From contig CACMDE010000004.1 in NCBI GenBank assembly GCA_902612345.1, forward strand, positions 1 through 64,000: a stretch of DNA of 64,000 nt, written 5' to 3'. A program made the position numbers and the translations under genes. Positions 1-13,074 of the stretch are shown here, one piece after another. Each line of letters begins with the position of its first letter. The stretch's first letter is position 1. Below the pieces are notes generated by a model. The model did no database searches, was not told the origin of the DNA, and saw only the letters and a program-made list of their open reading frames with translations. The DNA is from an uncultured Pelagibacteraceae bacterium (GTDB lineage Bacteria; Pseudomonadota; Alphaproteobacteria; Pelagibacterales; Pelagibacteraceae).

Positions 1-300
1 AAAAAAGGTGATAAATTTGTTCTTGATAAAAAATATTATAAAAATATTTCTGCTTATATAATAGGAAAAAAAAAAAATTTTTTTATAAAACAATTTAAAA
101 ACAAAATTAAATTTAAATATCTTTCAAATTTAAAAAAAACAATTTTAACTTTAGAAAAAGATTTAAAAAACGATAAAAAAATAAAAACACTTATATTTAG
201 TCCAGCTGCCGCCTCTTTTGATCAATTTAAAAACTTTGAGGAGAGGGGTGAATATTTTAATAAATTAGTAAAAAAAATAATTTTAAAAAGCAAAAGATGA
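1..300 (+). CDS. murD: MurD, UDP-N-acetylmuramoyl-L-alanine:D-glutamate ligase (C-terminal part)
   Basis: This reading frame is open from the first base and ends in TGA, so only the last 99 residues are present and the ORF track missed it. MurD adds D-glutamate to UDP-MurNAc-L-Ala in the cytoplasm during peptidoglycan precursor synthesis. The visible part ends with the conserved MurD signature SPAAASFDQFKNFEERGEYF, which belongs to the C-terminal ligand-binding domain. Its stop overlaps the ftsW start by 4 bases (ATGA), and murD-ftsW-murG-murC is the usual dcw gene order. The N-terminal and ATP-binding domains lie outside the window. Confidence 0.93.
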   Translation, partial: KKGDKFVLDKKYYKNISAYIIGKKKNFFIKQFKNKIKFKYLSNLKKTILTLEKDLKNDKKIKTLIFSPAAASFDQFKNFEERGEYFNKLVKKIILKSKR

Positions 301-1418
301 TAAATAAAATTAATATCTATAACAATTACTACAGTTGGTGGAAAAATGTTGACAAAACAATTCTCATATTTGTAGTCTCTTTTTTTGTAGCTGGATTATT
401 CTTTTCACTTGCCTCAACTTCTCTAATTGCTTCGGATAGATTAAATACAAATTCTTACTATTTTTTTATCAAACATTTAGCTTTTATTTTATTAGGTTTA
501 TCGATAATGTTTACTTTTTCATTATTTGAGGAAAATTTTTTATTAAAAATTTCAATTATTTTTTTTGTTTTATCTTTTTTATTCTTATTATTAGTTCCAT
601 TTATAGGAGCGGAAGTTAAAGGTTCTAAAAGATGGATAGATCTTCCCTTTTCTCCAAGATTTCAACCTATTGAATTAATTAAACCATTTTATGTTGTGAT
701 TCTTGCAATTTTACTAAATTATAAAAAATACAATTTATATTTTAAATATTTCTTAACATTAATATTAATTATTCCTGTTGTTTTACTTTTAATTTCGCAA
801 CCAGACATTGGTCAATCAATGTTAATAATTTTTACCTGGCTGGTTTTAATTTTTGTTTCAGGAATAAATTTATTTATTTTTTTTGGATTATTTGTTTTTT
901 TTGTTGTATTTCTTTCATATTTAATTTTTTTTGTTGAAAAATTTAGCTATATTAAAATAAGAATATTTTCTTTTTTTGATGGATCAAAAAGTAACTATTC
1001 TCAAGCTGAAAAAGCATCAGAAGCAATAATTGACGGAGGATTTTTTGGAAAAGGAATTGGAGAAGGAACCTTAAACTCAAAAATTCCTGAAGCTCACACT
1101 GATTTTATCGTTTCAGTTATTTCTGAGGAATTTGGTATAATAATTATATTATTAATAATGTTGGCCTTCATGTTCTTTGCATACATAATCTTTAAAAAAA
1201 TTAAAGAAACTGGCGATAACAGATTCAAAATGATCCTTATAGGATTAATATCATTGCTTTTAATGCAAACATTTGTTCACGTTGGAGTTAATTTAAGAGT
1301 ATTGCCCACAACTGGCATGACACTCCCTTATATAAGTTATGGTGGATCATCTATAATTAGCATTTCTATAATTTCTGGAATCATTTTAAATTTAACTAAA
1401 AGGAGAGTATTTAATTGA
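297..1418 (+). CDS. ftsW: FtsW, SEDS-family septal peptidoglycan polymerase
   Basis: FtsW is an inner-membrane SEDS glycosyltransferase that polymerises lipid II at the division septum. The 373-residue protein has about nine to ten hydrophobic segments. SEDS motifs are in order: GSKRWIDL (about 109-116), QPIELIKP (about 123), SQPDIGQS (about 167), EAHTDF (about 265-270, whose Asp matches the essential catalytic Asp of the family), and PYISYGGSS near the C terminus. The start overlaps the murD stop by ATGA and the end overlaps the murG start. RodA is the only close alternative, and the position inside the mur cluster favours FtsW. Length is normal for a streamlined genome. Confidence 0.95.
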   Translation: MINKINIYNNYYSWWKNVDKTILIFVVSFFVAGLFFSLASTSLIASDRLNTNSYYFFIKHLAFILLGLSIMFTFSLFEENFLLKISIIFFVLSFLFLLLVPFIGAEVKGSKRWIDLPFSPRFQPIELIKPFYVVILAILLNYKKYNLYFKYFLTLILIIPVVLLLISQPDIGQSMLIIFTWLVLIFVSGINLFIFFGLFVFFVVFLSYLIFFVEKFSYIKIRIFSFFDGSKSNYSQAEKASEAIIDGGFFGKGIGEGTLNSKIPEAHTDFIVSVISEEFGIIIILLIMLAFMFFAYIIFKKIKETGDNRFKMILIGLISLLLMQTFVHVGVNLRVLPTTGMTLPYISYGGSSIISISIISGIILNLTKRRVFN

Positions 1419-2476
1419 ATAAAATTTTAATATCTACAGGTGGCTCAGGTGGACATGTCATCCCCGCACTAAATTTATTTTACCATCTTCAAAAAGATTT
1501 TGATGTTTACCTTTATACAGATAAAAGGGGCGCTAAGTATTTTCCAAAAGAAGTGAAAAAAACAGTTTTTGATGTTAAACAAATTCCAGAAAAAAAATAT
1601 CTTTTACCATTAAAAATTATTTTTTTATTTTCTTCGTTTATCAAATCATTAATTTATTTGAGAAAAAAAAAATTTGATATTGTTGTAAGTACTGGTGGCT
1701 ACATGTCCCTCCCAATAGTTTTAGCGGCAAAATTATATAAAAAAAAAATTTTCTTATTCGAACCAAATTCCATAATTGGAAAATCTAATAAATTTTTGCT
1801 AAGATTTTCAAACAAAATCTTTTGTTATGATAAGAATCTAAAAGGTTTGAATAAAAAATATTTAAAAAAAATAGTCGAAATTCCTCCAATTTTGAACAAA
1901 TGTTTTTATATAAAAAATATTAATAAAATTAAACATGATACAATTAAGATTTTAATTATAGGAGGCAGTCAGTCATCATTATTTTTTACCAAACATCTTA
2001 AGAGTGAAATAATAAATATATCAAAAAGATATAAAACAAATTTATCTCAACAATTATCTCCAGGTTTTGATGTAAACAGTTATAAAAAAGACTATGACAA
2101 ACATAATATAGAAAGCCATTTATTTTTTTTTAATGAAAACTACTTATGTAATCAAAATAATTTTGATATTGCTATTTCAAGGTCAGGGGCGTCCTCTTTA
2201 GCAGAGTTGGCCCATTTAAACATACCTTTTATTGCCATTCCATTTCCTCATGCAATAGACAATCATCAATATTTAAACGCAAAGAAATATTATGATTTAA
2301 ATTGTTGTTGGATAATAGAAGAAAAAAACTTTAAATCAGGAGATATATTTGAAATTATTAATCAAATAATGGTTAATAAAAATGAATATATTAATGTAAA
2401 AAATAATCTTAAAAAATTTAATGCAAATATTACATGGGAAGGTATTAACAAAAGATTAACAAAACATTTTTTATGA
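1415..2476 (+). CDS. murG: MurG, lipid II-forming GlcNAc transferase
   Basis: MurG transfers GlcNAc from UDP-GlcNAc to lipid I on the cytoplasmic face of the membrane, making lipid II. The 353-residue GT-B protein has the N-terminal loop GGSGGH (residues 9-14), STGGYMSLP near residue 92, and a C-terminal UDP-GlcNAc site with SRSGASSLAEL followed by the basic/aromatic loop PFPHAIDNHQ. The start is TTG in a TTGA overlap with the ftsW stop. No in-frame ATG nearby would keep the glycine-rich loop, so TTG is preferred. It overlaps murC by ATGA at its end, consistent with one polycistron. Confidence 0.95.
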   Translation: MNKILISTGGSGGHVIPALNLFYHLQKDFDVYLYTDKRGAKYFPKEVKKTVFDVKQIPEKKYLLPLKIIFLFSSFIKSLIYLRKKKFDIVVSTGGYMSLPIVLAAKLYKKKIFLFEPNSIIGKSNKFLLRFSNKIFCYDKNLKGLNKKYLKKIVEIPPILNKCFYIKNINKIKHDTIKILIIGGSQSSLFFTKHLKSEIINISKRYKTNLSQQLSPGFDVNSYKKDYDKHNIESHLFFFNENYLCNQNNFDIAISRSGASSLAELAHLNIPFIAIPFPHAIDNHQYLNAKKYYDLNCCWIIEEKNFKSGDIFEIINQIMVNKNEYINVKNNLKKFNANITWEGINKRLTKHFL

Positions 2477-3870
2477 AAATAAGTTTAGGTAAAAAAGAAA
2501 TAATCTATTTTGTAGGCATAGGCGGTATAGGAATGAGTGGTCTTGCGCTAATAATGAAAGGCTTAGGTTTTAATGTTAAAGGTTCTGACCAGCAAATTGG
2601 TAAAAATATTGAAAGATTAAGAAAAAACAAAATAAATGTACAAGTTGGTCACAAAAAAAAAAATATATCTAAAGCTACTATACTAGTAATTTCATCTGCA
2701 ATAAAAAAAAATAATCCAGAATTTTTAGAGGCAAAGAAAAAAAAAATACCAATTTATAAAAGGGGAGACATGTTAGCAAATATAGTAGCTTTATATAAAA
2801 ATGTTGTAGTAGCTGGATCACATGGAAAAACAACAACAACTTCTATTATTTCGACAATTTTTTCTAAGTCAAAATTGGATCCAACTACAATTAATGGTGG
2901 AGTAATTAATTCAATTGGAAATTCTGCGAAACTTGGCAAAGGAGAGTGGTGTGTTCTAGAGTCAGATGAGTCTGATGGTAGTTTTTTACAATTGCCATTT
3001 ACATATTCAGTTATAACAAATATTGATGATGAGCACCTTGAACATTATGGCTCAATTGAAAATTTAAAAAAAAGTTTTATTAAATTTATAGAAAAAACAC
3101 CATCATTTGGAAAAACCTTAGTTTGTATTGACGACAAAAATAATAGGTCAATCTTAAAACAAACTAAAAATCAAAATATAATTACTTATGGATTCAATGA
3201 AAAATCAAATTTTAAAATAAAAAATATTAAACTTCTAAGTAGCATTTCTAAATTTGATTTAGAAATTGATTTACCCAATCAAAAAAAACAAATTATTAAA
3301 TCATTTAAAATTCCTTTGGTAGGAACTCACAATATAAAAAATAGTTGCGCATCAATAGCTGTTGCAATATTGATGGGTATATCAGTCAGTCTAATTAAAA
3401 AAGCTATTTTTGATTTCAAAGGTGTCCAAAGAAGATTTAATTTTATATTTGAACATAAAAAAAGTATTTACTATGACGATTATGCTCATCATCCAACGGA
3501 AATATATGAATTACTTAAATCTACGAGAAATGTTTATAAATCAAAAAAAATAATATCTATATTTCAACCACATAGGATTTCTAGGTTAAACTCTTTAAAA
3601 AATAGATTTACAAAATGTTTTAATTTTTCTGACAAAGTCATACTGTGTCCAATTTACAAAGCAGGAGAAAATCTTAAATTAAAATTTAACTATATAAATT
3701 TTGCAAAAGAAATCATAAAAAACTCAAAAGTTGAATTAATAATGATAAGTGGTCAAAAAGATTTAGGAAAATATATTAAACAAAACGTTTATGGAGATAA
3801 AATTGTTATAGGGATGGGTGCTGGGTCTATATCGAGTTGGATGAGGAATTTACCTGTATTAATTAAATGA
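2473..3870 (+). CDS. murC: MurC, UDP-N-acetylmuramate:L-alanine ligase
   Basis: MurC ligates L-alanine to UDP-MurNAc with ATP, the first peptide step of peptidoglycan synthesis. In its 465 residues the N-terminal Rossmann motif GIGGIGMSGLA is at about 15-25, the ATP loop GSHGKTTTT at 115-123, DESDGSF near 166, and the C-terminal Mur-ligase motif DDYAHHPTE near 340. Length is usual for the family. It is linked by 4-base ATGA overlaps to murG upstream and murB downstream. Nothing is missing from the catalytic set that can be checked by eye. Confidence 0.96.
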   Translation: MKISLGKKEIIYFVGIGGIGMSGLALIMKGLGFNVKGSDQQIGKNIERLRKNKINVQVGHKKKNISKATILVISSAIKKNNPEFLEAKKKKIPIYKRGDMLANIVALYKNVVVAGSHGKTTTTSIISTIFSKSKLDPTTINGGVINSIGNSAKLGKGEWCVLESDESDGSFLQLPFTYSVITNIDDEHLEHYGSIENLKKSFIKFIEKTPSFGKTLVCIDDKNNRSILKQTKNQNIITYGFNEKSNFKIKNIKLLSSISKFDLEIDLPNQKKQIIKSFKIPLVGTHNIKNSCASIAVAILMGISVSLIKKAIFDFKGVQRRFNFIFEHKKSIYYDDYAHHPTEIYELLKSTRNVYKSKKIISIFQPHRISRLNSLKNRFTKCFNFSDKVILCPIYKAGENLKLKFNYINFAKEIIKNSKVELIMISGQKDLGKYIKQNVYGDKIVIGMGAGSISSWMRNLPVLIK

Positions 3871-4784
3871 TATTAAATGATTTAGAAAAAATTGAATTTT
3901 CTGATAATTCACGTTTAAATTTTGATTATGATTTAAATCACTTAAATTGGTTTAATATTGGTGGTAAATCAAAAATTTTTTTGTTAGCAAATTCTCTGTC
4001 AGATTTATCGTTATTTTTAAATAAATATAAGCAAAGAAGTAAAATTTATATATTAGGAGCTGGATCAAATACACTTTTTGATGACGATATTTACGACGGA
4101 GCTGTTATTAAGCTAGGAAAGAATTTTAATAATATCTCTAAATTAAATGATAACTCAATTATTTCTGGGAGCTCTTGTTCAGATAAAAAAGTTGCTGAAT
4201 TTGCCATGGAAAATGGAATTGAGGGATTTGAATTTTTATCATGTATTCCTGGATCAATTGGAGGTGGAATAAGAATGAACGCAGGTTGTTATAATAGGGA
4301 ATTTAAAGATATTTTAATCTCTGTTCAGGCCATTGATTTTGCTGGTAGAGTTTCGACAATACCTTCATCAAAAATTATTTTTAAATATAGATCAACAGAT
4401 TTACATAAAAATCTAATTTTTTTAAGTGGAACATTTAAAGGAACAATTTCAATTAAAGATAAAATAAAAAAAAAAATTGAAGAGTTAAAAAATAAAAAAG
4501 AATATTCTCAGCCACTAAGAGTTAAAACAAGCGGAAGTACTTTTAAAAACCCAATAAATCAAACAAATAAAAAAGTTTGGGAATTGATAAGGGAGTCAAT
4601 TGATATTCAAAAAGTAAATAAAATGTTTGGAGATGCTACAGTTTCAGAAAAACATTGCAATTTTTTAATTAATAAAGAGAAAGCATCATCAAAAGACATG
4701 AAAAATCTTATCAATTTTATTAAACAAAATGTATATAAGAAAACCGGGGTTGAACTTGAATTAGAGATAATTTTAACTTCTTAA
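3867..4784 (+). CDS. murB: MurB, UDP-N-acetylenolpyruvoylglucosamine reductase
   Basis: MurB is an FAD/NADPH enzyme that reduces enolpyruvyl-UDP-GlcNAc to UDP-MurNAc in the cytoplasm. The 305-residue protein carries the FAD motifs NIGGKS (about 30), LGAGSNTLF (about 63-71) and IPGSIGGGIRMNAGC (about 127), then the type-I-like C-terminal region with SGSTFKNP (about 222), whose serine is the expected proton donor, and GDATVSEKHCNFLIN. It begins with ATG inside an ATGA overlap with murC and ends 3 bases before ddl. Confidence 0.95.
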   Translation: MILNDLEKIEFSDNSRLNFDYDLNHLNWFNIGGKSKIFLLANSLSDLSLFLNKYKQRSKIYILGAGSNTLFDDDIYDGAVIKLGKNFNNISKLNDNSIISGSSCSDKKVAEFAMENGIEGFEFLSCIPGSIGGGIRMNAGCYNREFKDILISVQAIDFAGRVSTIPSSKIIFKYRSTDLHKNLIFLSGTFKGTISIKDKIKKKIEELKNKKEYSQPLRVKTSGSTFKNPINQTNKKVWELIRESIDIQKVNKMFGDATVSEKHCNFLINKEKASSKDMKNLINFIKQNVYKKTGVELELEIILTS

Positions 4785-4787
4785 AAA

Positions 4788-5705
4788 ATGAAGAAAAAAA
4801 TATTAATACTTGCAGGAGGATACTCTAAAGAAAGAGAAATTAGTATAAAAACCGCCAAAGCCGTATTTGAACAAATTAAAAATAATTATAAATGTAAAAT
4901 CCTTGATCCAAAAAACGGTTTCATAAATGAAATAAAAAAATTCAAACCAAACGTAATTTTTAATGCATTACATGGAAGATATGGTGAAGATGGGTATATT
5001 CAACTAATTTTAGAAAATGAACGAATAAAATATACGCATTCAGGAGTAGAAGCCTCATCTATTTGTATAAATAAAATAATTTCAAAAAAAATATTTAGCA
5101 AAAATAAGATACTTTCACCAAAATATTTAGTCTTTAGAGAAAACTATGAGGAAAATTTCAAAAAAATTTATAAACAAATTGTCAAAAATTTAAAATTTCC
5201 AGTTGTCATAAAACCAATTAATGAAGGATCAAGTGTTGGTGTCTTCATTTGTAATAAACGTAATTTTTTTAAAAATTTAAAAAAATTAAGAACTGAAAAA
5301 GAAGTTCTTATTGAGCAATATATACCTGGAAGAGAGATACAAGTTGCAATTATGGGAGACAAAAAATTGGGAACTATCGAGCTAGTGCCTAAAAGAAATT
5401 TTTATGATTATAAGGCAAAGTATGATAAAAATGCTAAAACTAAACATATACTGCCAGTTGACCTACCAAAAAACAAAATCAATGAAGTAGAAAATATTGC
5501 TTTAAAAGTCCATAAAACAATAAATTGTAAAGGTATAACACGTAGCGATTTTAGATTTTATAATAATAAGTTTTATTTACTTGAAATTAACACCCAGCCA
5601 GGCATGACAAAGCTATCCTTAGTACCTGAAATAGCTAAATATAAAGGTATCAATTTTTATAATTTAATAAAGTGGATAATAAATGACGCTTCAATCAATA
5701 GATAA
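4788..5705 (+). CDS. ddl: D-alanine--D-alanine ligase
   Basis: Ddl joins two D-alanines using ATP to make the dipeptide added by MurF. The 305-residue ATP-grasp protein has the N-terminal loop GGYSKEREIS (10-19), HGRYGEDGYIQ (about 62), the ATP-grasp segment KPINEGSSVGV (about 142), and the C-terminal EINTQPGMT that holds the Mg-binding Glu and Asn. The residue before YGEDG is Arg rather than the common Pro, a small variation. Its last 23 bases overlap the ftsQ start, so translation of the two is probably coupled. Confidence 0.94.
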   Translation: MKKKILILAGGYSKEREISIKTAKAVFEQIKNNYKCKILDPKNGFINEIKKFKPNVIFNALHGRYGEDGYIQLILENERIKYTHSGVEASSICINKIISKKIFSKNKILSPKYLVFRENYEENFKKIYKQIVKNLKFPVVIKPINEGSSVGVFICNKRNFFKNLKKLRTEKEVLIEQYIPGREIQVAIMGDKKLGTIELVPKRNFYDYKAKYDKNAKTKHILPVDLPKNKINEVENIALKVHKTINCKGITRSDFRFYNNKFYLLEINTQPGMTKLSLVPEIAKYKGINFYNLIKWIINDASINR

Positions 5706-6366
5706 AAGAAAAATATACTTTTACTTATTTTTATTTATTATTTTGTTGAGTATTCACAATATTAATTCTATTGAAAATTTTGATAAATTTTTCAAAATTA
5801 AATCTATTAATCTTAAAAGCGATATAGAGGACAAATTAAATAAGGAAATTACCAATTCATTAAATCAATTTTATAATAGGAATATTTTTTCTTTAAGTAT
5901 CGACGAAATGCATAATATTCTTGGAAAATACAATATTATAAGTGAATTTAGAGTAAGAAAAAATTATCCATCATCTATAGATTTAGAAATAAAAAAAACG
6001 ATTATTTTAGCATATTATTTTTCCGACAACCAAAAAATATATTTAGGAGAAAATGGAAAACAAATCAAAAAAAATATTATCAATTCAAATTTACCTTTAA
6101 TTGTTGGAGATATTAATATTAAAAGTTTTATAGTTTTAAAAAATAATTTAATTAAACAAGGATTTATTTTTGAAGATTTTAATAAATTTTATTATTTTAA
6201 ATCTAAAAGATGGGACCTTTTGTATAAAAATAAACTGTTAATTAAATTACCATCTAATAATCTAGAAAAATCTTTATTGATCCTTAAAGATACTATTAAA
6301 AACATTAATATAGATAATATAAGAATAATTGATTTAAGAATTGGAGAAACAATAATTTTATCATGA
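5683..6366 (+). CDS. ftsQ: FtsQ, divisome membrane protein
   Basis: FtsQ is a bitopic inner-membrane protein that links early and late division proteins. The 227-residue product has a short basic N terminus, one hydrophobic segment (about 10-26), then a POTRA-like region with IKSINLKSD and the FRVRKNYPSSIDLEIKKT stretch typical of FtsQ/DivIB, followed by a beta-rich periplasmic domain. Sequence conservation is weak and the call leans on position between ddl and ftsA. The chosen ATG lies 23 bases inside ddl. It gives a short cytoplasmic tail, shorter than in many alphaproteobacteria. Confidence 0.88.
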   Translation: MTLQSIDKRKIYFYLFLFIILLSIHNINSIENFDKFFKIKSINLKSDIEDKLNKEITNSLNQFYNRNIFSLSIDEMHNILGKYNIISEFRVRKNYPSSIDLEIKKTIILAYYFSDNQKIYLGENGKQIKKNIINSNLPLIVGDINIKSFIVLKNNLIKQGFIFEDFNKFYYFKSKRWDLLYKNKLLIKLPSNNLEKSLLILKDTIKNINIDNIRIIDLRIGETIILS

Positions 6367-7505
6367 TTAAAATTACTTCACCGGTTTCAATTTTAGAATT
6401 TGGATCAAGTCACTTAAGATTGGTAGTTTATGATAAATCAATTCTGAATCAAAAAGTATTTTATGAAGAAAGAAATGATAATATTATTAATACAATTCCA
6501 ACTGAAGATAACACATTATTTAAACTGATAATAAATGCTGAAAAAGATATTGGGCAACACCTTAATGACATTATATTGGTTTTAGACTCCACATCTGTAC
6601 AATCTTTAGATTTTTCACTTAAAAAAAATTATGAAAAAAGATTATTTCTCAAAGATGATTTAGACCAATTTATAAGAGAAAGCGAACAAATTGTAAAAAA
6701 ATTTAATCAAGATAAAAATATTTTACATACTATTATTTCTAAAATCACTATTGATGATAAAGTTTTTGAGGAATTGAAAGATATCTCTATAAGAGTGAGT
6801 GAGGTTGTAATTGAATTCAAATTTATAATTATTGAAGAATTGAATTTAAATTTTATTAAAAATTTACTGTTGAGTAAACATATATCAATTAAAAATATCT
6901 ACTGTGCAAGTTATATAAATTCTCTAAATTTAGTTAATAAAATGGAAAAATATAAATATATTTCATTTATAGATATAGGTTTAAATAAAAGTTCTTTATC
7001 TATCTTCAATGAAAATAAATTAGTATATATTAATAACACACATATAGGAGGAAAACATATAACTAAAGATATCTCAAAAATATTAAACTTAGATTTCAAT
7101 AAAGCTGAGTTAGAAAAATTAAAGTTTTCAAAATTAAATAAGATTGATGATAACGACAAAAATAATGAATTATTAAAGAAAATCATAAATTCAAGAGTTG
7201 AAGAAATTATTGAGTTATTATTCTCAAATTGTCCATTATTAAAAAATAATTTTTTTGACAATGATTTAAAACTTTATTTTTTAGGAAATGGTTCAAAGGT
7301 ATTAAATGAAAACCTTCTTTCATTTGGATCAGATTTTTCTTTTATAAATGAAATGTCCATAATCAATCAAAAAAAGGAAGAATGTTGCGACGCTACTATA
7401 AAGTTCATAAATAGTATTGAAAAAATACAACCAAAAAAAATAAATTTGAGCCTAGAAAATAAGGGTTTTTTTGAGAAACTATTTGAATATTTCAGTAATA
7501 AATAG
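6363..7505 (+). CDS. ftsA: FtsA, divergent actin-like divisome protein
   Basis: FtsA anchors FtsZ filaments to the membrane through an actin-like ATPase fold. The 380-residue protein is divergent but retains the order of motifs: phosphate-1-like LEFGSSHLRLVVYD (about 11, with Glu where Asp is usual), phosphate-2-like FIDIGLNKSSLSIF (about 201), IGGKHITKDIS (about 228), and an adenosine-site-like FLGNGSKV (about 306). It ends in the amphipathic tail GFFEKLFEYF, the expected membrane-targeting helix. It overlaps ftsQ by ATGA. In most bacteria ftsZ follows directly; here the next gene is lpxC. Confidence 0.88.
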   Translation: MIKITSPVSILEFGSSHLRLVVYDKSILNQKVFYEERNDNIINTIPTEDNTLFKLIINAEKDIGQHLNDIILVLDSTSVQSLDFSLKKNYEKRLFLKDDLDQFIRESEQIVKKFNQDKNILHTIISKITIDDKVFEELKDISIRVSEVVIEFKFIIIEELNLNFIKNLLLSKHISIKNIYCASYINSLNLVNKMEKYKYISFIDIGLNKSSLSIFNENKLVYINNTHIGGKHITKDISKILNLDFNKAELEKLKFSKLNKIDDNDKNNELLKKIINSRVEEIIELLFSNCPLLKNNFFDNDLKLYFLGNGSKVLNENLLSFGSDFSFINEMSIINQKKEECCDATIKFINSIEKIQPKKINLSLENKGFFEKLFEYFSNK

Positions 7506-7564
7506 CAATTTTCTGTAACAAATGTTGTTTTTTGAAGAGTATTTTTTTTTATTATAAGTTTGGG

Positions 7565-8485
7565 ATGTCAATTTTAAATCAAAAAACAATTTACGATAAA
7601 ATATCCTTTAAAGGAATAGGTTTACACACAGGTAAACTAGTTGAGTTAAATCTTTTACCATCAGCACCTAACACTGGTATAATTTTTAAAAGAATAGATT
7701 TAAAAAAAAATAATATTATTTTACCTACATATAACAATGTTGTTGACACCACATTGTGTACAACTTTATCAAATGAACATGGTGTAAAAGTTTCAACTAT
7801 AGAGCATTTAATGGGAGCTTTGTATGGTGTAGGAATTGATAATTTAGTTGTAGAAGTAAACTCCCAAGAATTACCAATTTTAGACGGATCAGCAAAAATA
7901 TTTATAGAAAAAATTTTATCTACTGGAATAAGATCTTCATCTTCCCCAATTAAATTAATAAAAATAAACAAAAAAGTATTATATTCTGAGGGAAGCAAAA
8001 CTATATCTTTAGATAAATCTAAAGTTTCCTCTGATATAAATTTTCAAATAAAGTATGATAATAAAGTTATCAGCACACAAAAGAATAAAATTAATGTATT
8101 TAGTGATGATCTAAAAGAAATTTTTGAATCAAGAACATTTTGCTTATACAAAGATGTTGAAAAACTTCAACAGTTAGGTTTTGCAAAGGGAGGAAGTTTG
8201 GAAAATGCTATTGTTGTAGGTGATAATGAAATTTTAAATAAAGAAGGTTTAAGAAATTCTAAAGAGTTTGTGAATCATAAAATCTTAGATTGTATGGGTG
8301 ATCTTTACCTCTCTGGTTATAGAATTGTTGGATCTTTGGTTACCTCAGAAGGAGGACATGGGCTAACAAATAAGATACTTAGAAAACTATTTTCTGATAA
8401 ATCTAACTTTACAGTTATTGAAATTAAAGAAAAAACTTTACCTTATCAAATTTTAGATAGATCAAACCTGAAGTCTATAGCATAA
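7565..8485 (+). CDS. lpxC: LpxC, UDP-3-O-acyl-GlcNAc deacetylase
   Basis: LpxC is the zinc deacetylase that commits the cell to lipid A synthesis. The ORF track begins at a TTG at 7532, but the ATG at 7565 (MSILNQKTIYDKISFKGIGLHTG) matches the usual LpxC N terminus. With this start the zinc and catalytic residues are E80 and H81 (TIEHLMG), H238 and D242 (NHKILD) and H265 (EGGHGLTN), almost identical to E. coli numbering. This supports an intact enzyme of 306 residues and an outer membrane with lipopolysaccharide. Only 59 bases separate it from ftsA, leaving no room for ftsZ. Confidence 0.95.
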   Translation: MSILNQKTIYDKISFKGIGLHTGKLVELNLLPSAPNTGIIFKRIDLKKNNIILPTYNNVVDTTLCTTLSNEHGVKVSTIEHLMGALYGVGIDNLVVEVNSQELPILDGSAKIFIEKILSTGIRSSSSPIKLIKINKKVLYSEGSKTISLDKSKVSSDINFQIKYDNKVISTQKNKINVFSDDLKEIFESRTFCLYKDVEKLQQLGFAKGGSLENAIVVGDNEILNKEGLRNSKEFVNHKILDCMGDLYLSGYRIVGSLVTSEGGHGLTNKILRKLFSDKSNFTVIEIKEKTLPYQILDRSNLKSIA

Positions 8486-8522
8486 AAATAGAAATTTTTT
8501 TAATTTGTGTTATTAAATACTA

Positions 8523-13070
<4,548 letters not shown>

Positions 13071-13074
<4 letters not shown>

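Noticed and set aside
2754-2939. Short opposite-strand ORFs in the track (for example 2754-2939, 6911-7261, 22019-22468, 59458-59667)
   Set aside because: They lie inside well-supported genes on the other strand, have no recognisable domain or ribosome site, and reflect shadow reading of conserved coding sequence.
7532-7564. TTG start of lpxC at 7532
   Set aside because: The extra 11 residues do not match LpxC, and the ATG at 7565 gives zinc-ligand numbering almost identical to E. coli.
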